From LC029 sp036676475 (GTDB taxonomy: Bacteria > Bacillota > Bacilli > Aneurinibacillales > RAOX-1), in NCBI GenBank assembly GCA_036676475.1, contig JAKFCU010000117.1:30109-94108 (forward strand): a stretch of DNA of 64,000 nt. Reading direction: 5' to 3'. Both the position numbers and the translations under genes were made by a program. The notes beneath the pieces are model-generated. The model ran no database searches. It saw only the letters and a program-made list of their open reading frames with translations, and was not told the origin of the DNA. Positions 52,163 through 61,366 of the stretch are shown in pieces. The number at the start of each line of letters is the position of its first letter. Positions within the stretch are counted from its first letter, which is position 1.

Positions 52163-53401
52163 ATGGCTGAAAGAGTGTTGATGCCCCAGCTTGGTGAGAG
52201 TGTGACCGAAGGAACGATTTCCAAGTGGATAGTTAAAGTAGGGGATAAGGTAAAGAAGTATGATCCAATCTGTGAAGTGAATACGGATAAAGTGAATGCA
52301 GAAGTACCCTCCACCTATACGGGAACCATCAAGGAAATCGTGATTTCGGAAGGGGAAACGGTAGAGGTAGGGGCTCTGATTTGTTATATTTCTACCGAGG
52401 AAGCGGCGGAAGTAACAGCTGCAGGGATCGGTGGTTCAGTGGATGAAAGAGCGATGAAACAGAGATATTCACCAGCCGTTTTACAGTTAGCCCAACAACA
52501 CCATGTGGATCTCAATAATATGACGGGAACGGGTGCGGGTGGACGGGTTACGCGGAAAGATGTATTAGCTGTCATTGAAGGTGGAGGGCAAGCTGATGTC
52601 CAACTGGTTGAGAGGGAGGTCGAGGTACAAGAGGTTGTTCAGGAATCGAAGGCTGTTCCAACCGCTTCTTTGGTGAAACCAACCGCTGAAATCCCTATAG
52701 CTGCTGGCGATCAAGAGATCCCTGTGACCAGTGTACGAAAAACCATCGCCAATCGCATGGTGCAAAGTAAGCATGATGCTCCGCATGCTTGGACGATGGT
52801 AGAAGTCGATGTCACTCGATTAGTTCATTACCGTAATCAGATAAAGGATGAATTCAAGAAAAAAGAAGGTTGTAATTTAACCTTCCTGCCATTTTTCATT
52901 AAAGCAGTGGTGGAGTCCATCAAGGAATTTCCAATGATGAATTCTCAGTGGGCTGGAGACAAGATTATCGTGAAAAAAGCAATTCATATATCTATCGCCG
53001 TTGCCACCGATGACGCTCTTTATGTGCCTGTCATCAAGGATGCAGATCAAAAGAATATTCTTGGAATAGCCAAGTCCATTGATGACCTGGTTCGCAAATC
53101 AAAAGAACGAAAGTTAACGCTGGATGATATGAGCGGAGGAACCTTTACTTGCAATAATACAGGATCTTTTGGATCTGTTCTCTCTGCCCCTATTATTAAT
53201 CAGCCGCAAGCTGCCATCTTAAGCATGGAAGCCATTGTCAAGCGCCCGGTGGTTATGGATAACATGATTGCCATACGCGACATGGTGAATCTATGCCTGT
53301 CTTTGGACCATCGGATTCTCGATGGGCTGGTGTGCGGTCGTTTCCTACAAAGTGTTAAGCAAAAGCTGGAAAGCTATGGGGCGGATACTAAACTGTATTA
53401 A
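52163..53401 (+). CDS. bkdB: Branched-chain 2-oxo acid dehydrogenase E2 (dihydrolipoyl transacylase)
   Basis: 412 residues. One lipoyl domain (lipoyl-Lys43 in NTDKVNAE) is followed by a peripheral subunit-binding domain (RYSPAVLQLAQQHHVDLNNMTGTGAGGRVTRKDV) and the catalytic domain ending in SLDHRILDGLVCGRFL with the active His. It transfers the acyl group to CoA. Confidence 0.97.
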   Translation: MAERVLMPQLGESVTEGTISKWIVKVGDKVKKYDPICEVNTDKVNAEVPSTYTGTIKEIVISEGETVEVGALICYISTEEAAEVTAAGIGGSVDERAMKQRYSPAVLQLAQQHHVDLNNMTGTGAGGRVTRKDVLAVIEGGGQADVQLVEREVEVQEVVQESKAVPTASLVKPTAEIPIAAGDQEIPVTSVRKTIANRMVQSKHDAPHAWTMVEVDVTRLVHYRNQIKDEFKKKEGCNLTFLPFFIKAVVESIKEFPMMNSQWAGDKIIVKKAIHISIAVATDDALYVPVIKDADQKNILGIAKSIDDLVRKSKERKLTLDDMSGGTFTCNNTGSFGSVLSAPIINQPQAAILSMEAIVKRPVVMDNMIAIRDMVNLCLSLDHRILDGLVCGRFLQSVKQKLESYGADTKLY

Positions 53402-53404
53402 GAA

Positions 53405-53435
53405 AAGAAAAAGAAGCCGCCGGCTTCTTTTTCTT
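53405..53435 (+). terminator. Terminator of the bkd operon
   Basis: AAAAAGAAGCCG pairs with CGGCTTCTTTTT, with the T run in the stem end. Confidence 0.88.
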
Positions 53436-53442
53436 CATTCCA

Positions 53443-53535
53443 CTAATAAAAAAATCCAATACCCATGGCTAAGGTAGAGAGCAGCATACTAATGATGATC
53501 AGATAGATTACTACTTTCATATATTTTCTATGCAT
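53443..53535 (-). CDS. Prli42-like stressosome-associated membrane peptide
   Basis: 30 residues from ATG at 53535 on the minus strand, preceded by GGGAGGAAC. MHRKYMKVVIYLIIISMLLS and then TLAMGIGFFY has the basic N-terminus and single helix of Prli42 (KKxxKxxxYLMLxAMxxSTLLAG), a short peptide that anchors the stressosome. It is too short for homology certainty, but size, topology and motif agree. Confidence 0.75.
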   Translation of the reverse strand: MHRKYMKVVIYLIIISMLLSTLAMGIGFFY

Positions 53536-53701
53536 GATCTGTTCCTCCCGTTTCGATATCGTCATTTATATCTTATCGGTTTTTATCCTATTGGACAACC
53601 TGGTAGAATAAATATTAGAGTGGATAAAGAAGGGATTTTTATATGAATCTAGAATGAAAGGGGATTATAAAATATAAATAGACCTTATGGGAGTGTGTTA
53701 C

Positions 53702-54139
53702 ATGATGAGTGTTAAACCCCCGAAACAAATTGAACACATCGGAATTGCGGTAAGGAACTTAGAAGAGTCCGTAAAATTATATACAGACATGTTGGGTCTT
53801 AAGTTACTGGGCTATGAGACGGTAGAAAGCGAAAAGGTGAGAGTGGCTTTCCTGGAAATTGGGGAGACTCGCATCGAACTACTGGAAGCGACTAGTCCGG
53901 ATAGCCCTATTGCTCAATATATTGAAAAAAAGGGTGAGGGCATTCACCATATTGCCCTTCAAGTGGATAATTCAATAGAACGTTTAGCATTTCTAAAAGA
54001 ACAGGGAATTAAGCTCATTCACGAAGTACCCAAAGAGGGGGCTCACGGGAACCAAGTGGCCTTCCTTCATCCGAAATCTACCAATGGTGTACTATTGGAG
54101 CTTTGCCAGCCTGGTTCTAATGGTGAGGATCACGAATAG
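53702..54139 (+). CDS. mce: Methylmalonyl-CoA epimerase
   Basis: 145 residues from ATG 53702, with GGGAGTG upstream. Two glyoxalase/VOC modules: IEHIGIAVRNLEESVKLYTDMLGLKL, then GEGIHHIALQVDN, and GVLLELCQPG, with metal ligands His and Glu present. In Bacillus the partner carboxylase gene (mmdA) follows; here a 440-base non-coding region follows instead. Confidence 0.92.
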   Translation: MMSVKPPKQIEHIGIAVRNLEESVKLYTDMLGLKLLGYETVESEKVRVAFLEIGETRIELLEATSPDSPIAQYIEKKGEGIHHIALQVDNSIERLAFLKEQGIKLIHEVPKEGAHGNQVAFLHPKSTNGVLLELCQPGSNGEDHE

Positions 54140-54580
54140 CAAGTATATAAAAAATGCCTGAGATCGGCAGTGGCCAGTCTTACATAGAAGAAAAGTGAGA
54201 CTTCAGAGTGTTGGGATAAGGGATAGGGGAATTTACTTCCTCTATTTTTAAAAATTGGTCTTGAGGTGGCTTTTTAAAGGAAAAAAGTTCCGCTATTTTG
54301 GAATGTAATCCTTTTCTGATCTTTAGAAAGGGGTGTTAAGGGAACTGTTTTTTCCGCTATTCTGCATTTTTTAGCAGCGTTTTTAGGAATAGAGCAACTT
54401 TTTTCCTTTATGCCATCTGTACTTTATTAGAGCTCGTGGCCTCACATTTTATTTGGAGCTAACGCAGCGACAAGAGTATAATAATGGAAGCATATATTTT
54501 CCCACCCTTGGCATTGGGGTAGCTTTCCCTTGATGTCAAGGGTGGGAAAAAACTCCATTTCTATAGGGGGCTCAAACCGC
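54140..54580. other. Non-coding region with short direct repeats
   Basis: No gene is seen. TTCCGCTATT occurs at 54288-54297 and 54352-54361, each after an A- or T-rich run, a pattern that looks like a diverged intergenic repeat. The 14-bp inverted repeat listed separately lies at the end. The place is where mmdA would be expected. Confidence 0.4.
54497..54550. repeat. 14-bp perfect inverted repeat before the peptidase gene
   Basis: TTTTCCCACCCTTG (54497-54510) is exactly complementary to CAAGGGTGGGAAAA (54537-54550) with a 26-base loop. There is no following T run. It is 30 bases before the start of the peptidase gene and could be a leader hairpin or an operator. Confidence 0.65.
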
Positions 54581-55699
54581 ATGGTCAATCAGGAAAGATT
54601 GCTGCAGGAATTCATGGAACTGGTGCAAATTGATAGCGAAACCAAGTGTGAGCGAGAAATCTGCGATATTCTCAAAAAGAAATTCCTGGAGCTGGGAATG
54701 GACATAGTGGAGGATGACACGACTTCGATAACGGGTCATGGCGCCGGAAACCTAGTCGCGACACTCGCTGGAAATACAGATGGACCTACGATTTATTTTA
54801 CATCACACATGGATACGGTTACTCCCGGTAAGAGAATCCAGCCTAGCATTAAAAATGGTTATGTCGTATCGGATGGGACCACCATTTTAGGCAGTGATGA
54901 TAAAGCGGGAATTGCCGCCATTCTGGAAGGCCTGAGGGTTTTAAAGGAACAAAATGTGTCCCACGCTACGATTCAAGTATTAATTACGGCGGGTGAAGAA
55001 TCAGGATTAGTGGGTGCAAAGGCATTGGATCCGGCGCTTTTGAAGGCAGATTATGGTTTTGCTTTAGACAGCAATGGGAAAGTGGGAGATATTATCGTTT
55101 CTGCGCCAACTCAGGCTAAAATCAAGGCCATTGTGCATGGGAAGGCGGCTCATGCGGGTGTAAACCCTCAGGATGGAATTAGTGCGATTCAGGTAGCCAG
55201 CCGAGCCATTATGAGAATGCCGTTGGGACGGATTGATGAGGAAACGACTGCGAATATCGGAATTATCCAAGGTGGACAGGCTACCAATATCGTTTGCCCG
55301 CGTGTGGATATCTTAGCTGAAGCACGCAGCATTGTAACTGAAAAAATGGAAGCCCAGGTAGAAAAGATGAAGCAAGCCTTTGCTGTCGCGGCTGAGGAGT
55401 TTCATACTCAGATTGATGTTGATGTCGAAGTCATGTATCCAGGATTCAAGTTTGGTGAGGAAGATCTCGTTACCCAGAAGGCGATTCAAGCGGTACGCCA
55501 AGTAGGAAGAGAGCCGAAGCTATTAAGCAGCGGCGGAGGCAGTGATGCTAACGTCATCGCAGGTCACGGCATTCCTACCGTAAACTTGGCTGTCGGGTAT
55601 GAAGAAATCCATACCACTAATGAGAGGATGCCTATTGAAGAGTTGAACAAGGCAGCCGAATTGGTGGTGGCATTGGCGCAAGTGGCAGTTCAGTCATAG
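54581..55699 (+). CDS. PepT-like M20 metallopeptidase (YqjE-like)
   Basis: 372 residues from ATG 54581, with ATAGGGGG upstream; the frame is open further upstream but runs through the inverted repeat. Zinc ligands fit the M20 pattern: TSHMDTVTPG, GSDDKAGIAAILEGL, TAGEESGLVGAKALD and HAGVNPQDGISAI in the dimerisation domain; GGGSDANVIAGHGIPTVNLAVGYEEIHTTNERM at the end. It is probably a cytoplasmic tripeptidase. Confidence 0.92.
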   Translation: MVNQERLLQEFMELVQIDSETKCEREICDILKKKFLELGMDIVEDDTTSITGHGAGNLVATLAGNTDGPTIYFTSHMDTVTPGKRIQPSIKNGYVVSDGTTILGSDDKAGIAAILEGLRVLKEQNVSHATIQVLITAGEESGLVGAKALDPALLKADYGFALDSNGKVGDIIVSAPTQAKIKAIVHGKAAHAGVNPQDGISAIQVASRAIMRMPLGRIDEETTANIGIIQGGQATNIVCPRVDILAEARSIVTEKMEAQVEKMKQAFAVAAEEFHTQIDVDVEVMYPGFKFGEEDLVTQKAIQAVRQVGREPKLLSSGGGSDANVIAGHGIPTVNLAVGYEEIHTTNERMPIEELNKAAELVVALAQVAVQS

Positions 55700-55727
55700 A
55701 TTGAATCAGCCTCTTCCTTTCTGAAAA

Positions 55728-55763
55728 AAAACGCCCTGAAATTATAACTCGGGGCGTTTTTTC
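55728..55763 (+). terminator. Terminator after the peptidase gene
   Basis: AAACGCCC pairs with GGGGCGTTT, followed by TTTTCC. Confidence 0.85.
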
Positions 55764-55895
55764 CTTTCTAAGTAGGCTTTTAGGTGGAAATTCTCTGGTT
55801 ATCTACCTGCAATAAAGAATAACGGGTGCCGAATCGACTATTGCTGCAACAAAAAAGGGAATCAGATTTCCTTCTTGGGAAATATATATCTTCAC

Positions 55896-56534
55896 CTAAA
55901 AGGTTTCTTTAATCACGAGTTCATTGAGTGCAAAACGGCTAGTAGGATGTGCAGGGGATTCCGCTTTCCCAATGGCTATTAGCATCGAAGGGATGTATCG
56001 CTCTGGAACATTGAACGCTTTGGAGAATTGTGTGCGATCAAATCCGCCCATTGGAGAAGTATCATAGCCTTTTGCTTTCGCAGCTTGCATGAGGTTCATT
56101 GCAGCTAAGGATGAGTTGCGCAAAGCTTCATCGTGACCAAATTGTGGTATGGATGCATATGCTCCATTGACTTGCTCTACTAATGTATCACGAACAGATG
56201 ATGGTATAGCTCCTGCTTCAACCATTGGATCGTAAACCGCTTTGACATTTTTGTTTGCTTCCACATCACCCAAGATAACGACAATAACAGAAGAGTTTAT
56301 TATCTGCTGCTGACCATAAGCGATCGGGAGAAGTTTTTGTTTGAATTCTTCGTTTTCAATCACAAGGAATTTCCAATGTTGAAGATTCCAAGCAGAAGGT
56401 GCCAATGAGCTCAGTTCTAGAATTTCATCAAGTTCATTTTGAGGAATTTTAAAACCTTTGACAAAGTTTCGAACGGCATGGCGAGAGCGAATAACCTTTT
56501 CTACGGTTTGAACTGATTCAGCTTGTGACAACAT
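55896..56534 (-). CDS. Nitroreductase-family FMN oxidoreductase
   Basis: 212 residues from ATG at 56534 with AGGGGTG upstream. IRSRHAVRNFVKG, LAPSAWNLQHWKFLVIENEE, and the C-terminal DTSPMGGFDRTQFSKAFNVPERY are FMN-contact and family signatures. It reduces quinones or nitro compounds with NAD(P)H. An operator-like repeat region overlaps its promoter. Confidence 0.9.
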   Translation of the reverse strand: MLSQAESVQTVEKVIRSRHAVRNFVKGFKIPQNELDEILELSSLAPSAWNLQHWKFLVIENEEFKQKLLPIAYGQQQIINSSVIVVILGDVEANKNVKAVYDPMVEAGAIPSSVRDTLVEQVNGAYASIPQFGHDEALRNSSLAAMNLMQAAKAKGYDTSPMGGFDRTQFSKAFNVPERYIPSMLIAIGKAESPAHPTSRFALNELVIKETF

Positions 56535-56572
56535 AATCACCCCTATCAATTGGTTACAAAAGGTATCTTATC

Positions 56573-56622
56573 CGATACTTAGTACTATAATACAAAAGAT
56601 ACTATCATTTGTAAAGTATATA
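56573..56622 (-). promoter_or_regulatory. Promoter and operator-like repeats of the nitroreductase
   Basis: On the minus strand TTTACA (56615-56610) and TATTAT (56592-56587) are 17 bases apart. GATAGTATC and GTACTAAGTATC elements repeat around the -10, as in promoters controlled by HxlR/YodB-type quinone sensors. No such regulator gene is in the window. The FIST gene lies in the other direction; 56623-56838 is AT-rich with no further site I can support. Confidence 0.45.
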
Positions 56623-56838
56623 ACCATTTGTTAAACTGCAAAATTTACAGGTTTATTATTGATAAAACACTTGGTAGCATAAGAAAAAGTCCGATTTTAG
56701 TTCGATTACTTTCCGAATTCATGTAAAATGGTGTGGTAGATCTGAAATTAATTTCACTGGAATTTCTTTTTATATTGTTTTTATTCATATTCCTGGTATA
56801 TTTAACATAACTTTATTGATTTCAGGGAGGATATTTTC

Positions 56839-57972
56839 GTGCAGCTAAAAACTTCACATACTATCAATAAAAACACCGAAGAGGCTTTTTTAGAAGTTCG
56901 AAAGCAAATCAGCTCAAACTCAAAATTAATCGTATTCTTTTCAAGTACGATTTATTGTTTTCAAACATTGACTAAACGCTTTCAAGAATGCTTTCCTCAC
57001 GCTCAAATAGTAGGGATTACAACGACTGGGGAAATCAACAAAAATGGTTTTTCTAAAGACAGTCTCTCCGTGATGAGTTTTGAAGGAGAAGATGTTCGGG
57101 CGAAATCATTACTGATGGAGGACATACATAAGTACCCTATTTTTTACAGAGACGACATCATCAAGTCTCTTTCTGAAGTGGGTATCGATCGAAACAGCCA
57201 ACAGATTCAAAACCAGGGAGTGGGATTGGTTTTTCCGAATGGTCTGATTATGGCCGAAGAAAAAATGCTATCGGTTGTCAATTCAGTTTTTAAATATGAT
57301 GGTTTCCCTATTTTCGGCGGAACGGCTGGAGATGATTTGAAATTCCAACAAACATTCGTCAGCTGTAATGGAGCAATATCATCAACAGGTGGCGTTGTCG
57401 TATTTTTAAAAACAAAAGAGGATGTCCTCATTCATAAAGAAAACATCTTCAAAACTACCGGTAAAGTAATGAAAGTAACCAAGGCAGATTCCGATCAACG
57501 CATTGTTAATGAATTTAACGGCAAGAAAGCAAGCAGTGAATACGCAAGACTGCTGAATGTGCCAGAGGGTAAATTAGCCAACTATTTCATGAGTAATCCC
57601 ATTGGCAGGATTATTAATGATGAAATCTGGATTGCTTCTCCCTTTCAAATCTTTGGTGATGGTTCGATTCAATTTTATTGCCAAATATTTCAAGATTCGA
57701 TCGTTGAGATACTCGAACCTAAATCGCCGTTAGATACATTGAAAGAAAGCATGGACCATGTTCGCACGGTGTTCCAACAGATCAATGGTGTTCTGGTAGC
57801 CAACTGCATTTTGCGGAGATTACAATTTGAGTCCGAAAATCTCTCTCCAGCAATCAACAAAGAGATGTCTAAATTACCTAATCTTTGCGGTTTTTCCAGC
57901 TACGGTGAGCAATTAGGGAAAAACCAATTGAACCAAACGATGGTACTTTTAGCATTCGGAAAGAAAAAGTGA
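56839..57972 (+). CDS. FIST-domain sensor protein
   Basis: 377 residues from GTG 56839 with AGGGAGG upstream. FIST_N (about 25-215: KLIVFFSSTIYCFQTLTKRFQECFP, GITTTGEINKNGF, PIFGGTAGDD) and FIST_C (about 230-375: ANCILRRLQFESENL near its end, NLCGFSSYGEQLG) are complete. FIST proteins are cytoplasmic sensors that often bind small ligands such as amino acids. It has no membrane segment. The following gene encodes a soluble MCP-type protein. Confidence 0.9.
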   Translation: MQLKTSHTINKNTEEAFLEVRKQISSNSKLIVFFSSTIYCFQTLTKRFQECFPHAQIVGITTTGEINKNGFSKDSLSVMSFEGEDVRAKSLLMEDIHKYPIFYRDDIIKSLSEVGIDRNSQQIQNQGVGLVFPNGLIMAEEKMLSVVNSVFKYDGFPIFGGTAGDDLKFQQTFVSCNGAISSTGGVVVFLKTKEDVLIHKENIFKTTGKVMKVTKADSDQRIVNEFNGKKASSEYARLLNVPEGKLANYFMSNPIGRIINDEIWIASPFQIFGDGSIQFYCQIFQDSIVEILEPKSPLDTLKESMDHVRTVFQQINGVLVANCILRRLQFESENLSPAINKEMSKLPNLCGFSSYGEQLGKNQLNQTMVLLAFGKKK

Positions 57973-57986
57973 AAGGAGAGAGAACA

Positions 57987-58982
57987 ATGAGTGTTTTTAA
58001 TTGGTTTAAAAGTGCAAATATAGAGACAGATGATAAAGAACAGGTAATCCATGAGATTTCAAAATTAAAAGAAGATGAATTTAATATAGTCATCAAAGGA
58101 ATGGAAGATTTACTATTTTTATTAAAAGAAACAAGTCAAAAAAATTCCAAAAAAGATAGTGAAATATCAGAGTCCATAGCTTCCATTAGTGATAATGTGA
58201 AGGAACAGAACAAAGCATTAAGTCAAACTACTGAAAACGTACAACAAATCATCGATAGTGCGGAGAATATCAACCAAATCACAGAAAAAGTGTTTGCCAA
58301 AAGTAAAAATAACATTTTGAATATTAAAGATGGAAATGATAGTATCGATTCGTTGGTTATGCAAATGCATTATGTGAAGCAAACTTTTCAAGAATTCGAA
58401 GAAATCATTCATAAATTACAAATAGACTCGAAAGAGATTGAAGGATTTGCTAATATGATTGGATCCATCGCAGACCAAACGAATCTTTTAGCTCTTAATG
58501 CATCTATCGAGGCTGCTAGAGCAGGTGAAGCCGGCAAAGGTTTTGCTGTTGTTGCAGAGGAAGTGAAAAAATTAGCGGATCAAAGTAAAAACGGATTGAC
58601 TGAAATCAAAGGAAAAGTTCAACTCATCATCAGTAGAATCTCTGATTTATCCAAAGATGTAAATGATAAAGCTTCCAATATTGATAAAAGCATAGAAATG
58701 ACTGTAGATACCAAAGAATGCTTTCAAAAAATAAATAGTTCAGAACATGATATGTTTATACAAATGGAAGAGATAAAAAAGGCTACTGAGATTACACATC
58801 AAGAAACGAAGATGTTTTTGGATATGATGAAAGAAGTGTTGGGAAAATCATTGAACAATGAAGAGGAGATCAAATTTTTGTACTCCATCTCTCAAGATAA
58901 ATTTGTGTTTTCAACAGAAGCTTATTCTTTTTTGAATCAATTCAATGAACTAATATTTGCACTTAAAAATGGGAGATTATAA
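57987..58982 (+). CDS. Soluble methyl-accepting chemotaxis-type signalling protein
   Basis: 331 residues from ATG 57987, preceded by AAAGGAGAG. The highly conserved signalling tip IADQTNLLALNASIEAARAG, continuing to EAGKGFAVVAEEVKKLADQS, spans about residues 160-195 in a short helical bundle. There is no membrane helix and no PAS, HAMP or ligand domain; the C-terminus (about 285-331) is a small helical addition. It probably receives its signal from the FIST protein encoded 14 bases upstream and talks to CheA/CheW. Confidence 0.9.
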   Translation: MSVFNWFKSANIETDDKEQVIHEISKLKEDEFNIVIKGMEDLLFLLKETSQKNSKKDSEISESIASISDNVKEQNKALSQTTENVQQIIDSAENINQITEKVFAKSKNNILNIKDGNDSIDSLVMQMHYVKQTFQEFEEIIHKLQIDSKEIEGFANMIGSIADQTNLLALNASIEAARAGEAGKGFAVVAEEVKKLADQSKNGLTEIKGKVQLIISRISDLSKDVNDKASNIDKSIEMTVDTKECFQKINSSEHDMFIQMEEIKKATEITHQETKMFLDMMKEVLGKSLNNEEEIKFLYSISQDKFVFSTEAYSFLNQFNELIFALKNGRL

Positions 58983-59000
58983 GTACCTAGGGCTAAAAAC

Positions 59001-59025
59001 AGGGGAGTCAGACCCCTCATTTTTG
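59001..59025 (+). terminator. Terminator after the MCP gene
   Basis: AGGGG pairs with CCCCT across a short loop, followed by CATTTTTG. A second hairpin (ACCGACCGCACA/TGTGTGGTGGGT with seven T) at 59039-59071 acts as a stronger back-up. Confidence 0.7.
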
Positions 59026-59076
59026 AAAATGAGATAGAACCGACCGCACAAATTGTGTGGTGGGTTTTTTTGGGGT

Positions 59077-59463
59077 CTACTTTTCTTCCTCAGTTATCAT
59101 TTGATGGTATGTATGAAGGACATACGGCTCGATGATTTCAAAATCGCCAAAACCGAGATTTATATCAATATTGGCATCCGGATCAATCATATCAATTTCC
59201 TCATCGTCTTCCAGCACTTCCCCTTGTTCTTCAGAGATATGGTAATGCTGCTCGAATTCTCGAGCAAATTCAGAATCCTCTTCAAATGATGCTCCAAGGC
59301 TGTTTGCCATTTCATAAGCGCCTATCCAGTTTTCGTCATTTGTTTCCATCGTAACCTGGGATAGATTGATTTCTACATTTTCATATCCGGAATCCTCGAG
59401 GTATCGCTTTGCTTCTTTGGCTTCTTGAGGGAAATCAAAATTTGAACGAATGTGTTTGCCCAT
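59077..59463 (-). CDS. Acidic protein of unknown family
   Basis: 128 residues from ATG at 59463 with GGAGG upstream. The N-terminus FDFPQEAKEAKRYLEDSGYENVEINLSQV resembles the first beta-alpha-beta unit of YflT-like stress proteins; the rest is strongly acidic (EEQGEVLEDDEEIDMIDPDANIDINLG) and has no known motif. It is soluble. I cannot assign a function. Confidence 0.75.
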   Translation of the reverse strand: MGKHIRSNFDFPQEAKEAKRYLEDSGYENVEINLSQVTMETNDENWIGAYEMANSLGASFEEDSEFAREFEQHYHISEEQGEVLEDDEEIDMIDPDANIDINLGFGDFEIIEPYVLHTYHQMITEEEK

Positions 59464-59543
59464 CCTGTCATAACCTCCATTGAGAAGAGTTATTTTTATT
59501 GTTCCCCATTTGAATAGTGGTTATGACAATAAGGGAGGACTGT

Positions 59544-60644
59544 ATGATTCAAACGCGGACAGGAGTCGTTACACAAATTTTATATGAGGAAGAGAAAATC
59601 CAGGAATTATGGGTTCGGATTGAAAAAAAAGAGGAAAGAGCCATTAACTATCCCGCGATAACCGGTAAGGTGGAAACGGGAGATCACGTGGTATTGAATA
59701 CAACCGCTGTGGAATTATCCCTAGGGACTGGCGGAATTCATTTTGTCATGCACAGGATGGGTCATTCTCCTGCTTCTGAAGGAAGGCTGTCCCCTGATCG
59801 CCATATTATGAAGATGCGATATACTCCTGTACAAATCGCAACCGGATCCTGCGAGGAACAGGGAAGTCCTTATCACGATATTTTTCTTCAGAAGAATTCG
59901 CTGGAGGGCATGCCTGTATTAGTAGGAGAATTACATAGTATGCTCCCAATCGCGGTTTCCTATATAGTAGAAGTGAATAAAGATGCCCGGATCGTCTATA
60001 TTATGACAGACAAGGGTTCACTGCCTTTGGCGATGAGCAAACATATCAGAACTCTCAATAGACTCGAGTGGCTAATCGGAACAATCACCACCGGGCATGC
60101 CTTTGGCGGTGATCTTGAGGCTTTGAATATTTATACCGCTCTTTTAGCAGCTAAACATATTTTGAATGCTGATCTAGCCATTGTGACGATGGGCCCAGGA
60201 ATCGCAGGGACAGGTACTCCGTTAGGATTTACCGGTATGGAGCAGGTAGAAATACTGCATGCTGCTTTTTCAATGAAGGGAACCCCTATTCTTATTCCTC
60301 GGGCAGGAGAGGGGGATCTGCGTTATAGGCATCAGGGTCTTAGCCATCATACCCAAGCTGTGTTGAACCATACCTTAATTCCGGTCCACTTTCCCTTACT
60401 AAAGGAACTGGAAGACCCATTCGATCAACGCTTTAGTCCACACTTGACCCATTATATTAGTAAGGAGCAAATGATGGAGCTTCCCTTATTCCTAGAAAGA
60501 TATCCATCCTCCATTACAACGATGGGAAGAGGATGGCGGGAAGATCCGTTGTTTTTTTATTCTGTCGCGGCTGCAGCCCATTTTGCCCAACGGATCATCA
60601 GGAACGAGAATGACCTTTCTGACACAACAGATCTTGAACAGTGA
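59544..60644 (+). CDS. DUF3866 family protein
   Basis: 366 residues from ATG 59544 with AGGGAGG upstream. VVLNTTAVELSLGTGGIHFVMHRMG, HDIFLQKNSLEGMPVLVGELHSMLPI, TGHAFGGDLEALNIYTALLAAKHIL and VTMGPGIAGTGTPLGFTGMEQ follow the DUF3866 family found near nudF and spoIIM in many Bacillales. It is cytoplasmic; no activity is known. Confidence 0.86.
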   Translation: MIQTRTGVVTQILYEEEKIQELWVRIEKKEERAINYPAITGKVETGDHVVLNTTAVELSLGTGGIHFVMHRMGHSPASEGRLSPDRHIMKMRYTPVQIATGSCEEQGSPYHDIFLQKNSLEGMPVLVGELHSMLPIAVSYIVEVNKDARIVYIMTDKGSLPLAMSKHIRTLNRLEWLIGTITTGHAFGGDLEALNIYTALLAAKHILNADLAIVTMGPGIAGTGTPLGFTGMEQVEILHAAFSMKGTPILIPRAGEGDLRYRHQGLSHHTQAVLNHTLIPVHFPLLKELEDPFDQRFSPHLTHYISKEQMMELPLFLERYPSSITTMGRGWREDPLFFYSVAAAAHFAQRIIRNENDLSDTTDLEQ

Positions 60645-60646
60645 GC

Positions 60647-60696
60647 GGGAGATTTGCCCAACTTTTAAGTTTGGCGCGAATCTCCCAGACTTTTCC
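60647..60696 (+). terminator. Terminator after the DUF3866 gene
   Basis: GGGAGATT pairs with AATCTCCC outside an inner GCCCAAC/GTTTGGC stem, followed by AGACTTTT. Confidence 0.7.
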
Positions 60697-60818
60697 TGTG
60701 AGGCGGATTGTATTATGATGATAATAAGCTTTCAGCTTGATTTCCTCCTTTTCGGATGATCGGTTGATCAAAAGATATGTAGATTAGGGACAAGCTAGAA
60801 CTTAGAGGGGGCATATTT

Positions 60819-61364
60819 GTGAAGGATTTATTTGAAAAAACGGTAAAATCGGAAACGATCTATCAGGGAAAGGTTATTCACTTACACCTTGATGAGGTAC
60901 AACTGCCCAATGGAAAATCAGCCTCAAGGGAGATTGTCCGTCATCCTGGTGCGGTAGCCATTATCGCCATTACCCCGGAAAAAAGAATGGTTTTCGTAAG
61001 GCAATTCCGCAAGCCGCTGGACAAGACCATTCTGGAGATTCCTGCCGGAAAATTGGAAAAAGGAGAAGATCCTTTGGATTGCGCCAAACGGGAATTGATC
61101 GAGGAAACAGGGTATCAAGCGGAGGAAGTGAACTTTGTAAATAAATTTTACACATCTCCTGGTTTTGCAGATGAACTTTTATATATTTATGAAGGGACAA
61201 ATTTGACTGCAGGTGTTGCGAGGCCAGATGAGGATGAATTTGTGGATTTAGTGGAATTGACTTTGGATGAAGCATTCGAAAGAATTCAAACGGGAGAAAT
61301 CATCGATGCCAAGACGATCCTTGCCATATACTATTGGCAAAATAAAAGATTAAAGCAGGAATAG
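60819..61364 (+). CDS. nudF: NudF, ADP-ribose pyrophosphatase
   Basis: 181 residues from GTG 60819. The Nudix box G-x5-E-x7-REUxEExGU is GKLEKGEDPLDCAKRELIEETGY. VIHLHLDEVQLPNGKSASREIVRHPGAVAI is the ADP-ribose pyrophosphatase N-terminus. It hydrolyses ADP-ribose to AMP and ribose-5-phosphate. It starts a group with endoQ. Confidence 0.94.
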   Translation: MKDLFEKTVKSETIYQGKVIHLHLDEVQLPNGKSASREIVRHPGAVAIIAITPEKRMVFVRQFRKPLDKTILEIPAGKLEKGEDPLDCAKRELIEETGYQAEEVNFVNKFYTSPGFADELLYIYEGTNLTAGVARPDEDEFVDLVELTLDEAFERIQTGEIIDAKTILAIYYWQNKRLKQE

Positions 61365-61366
61365 TC

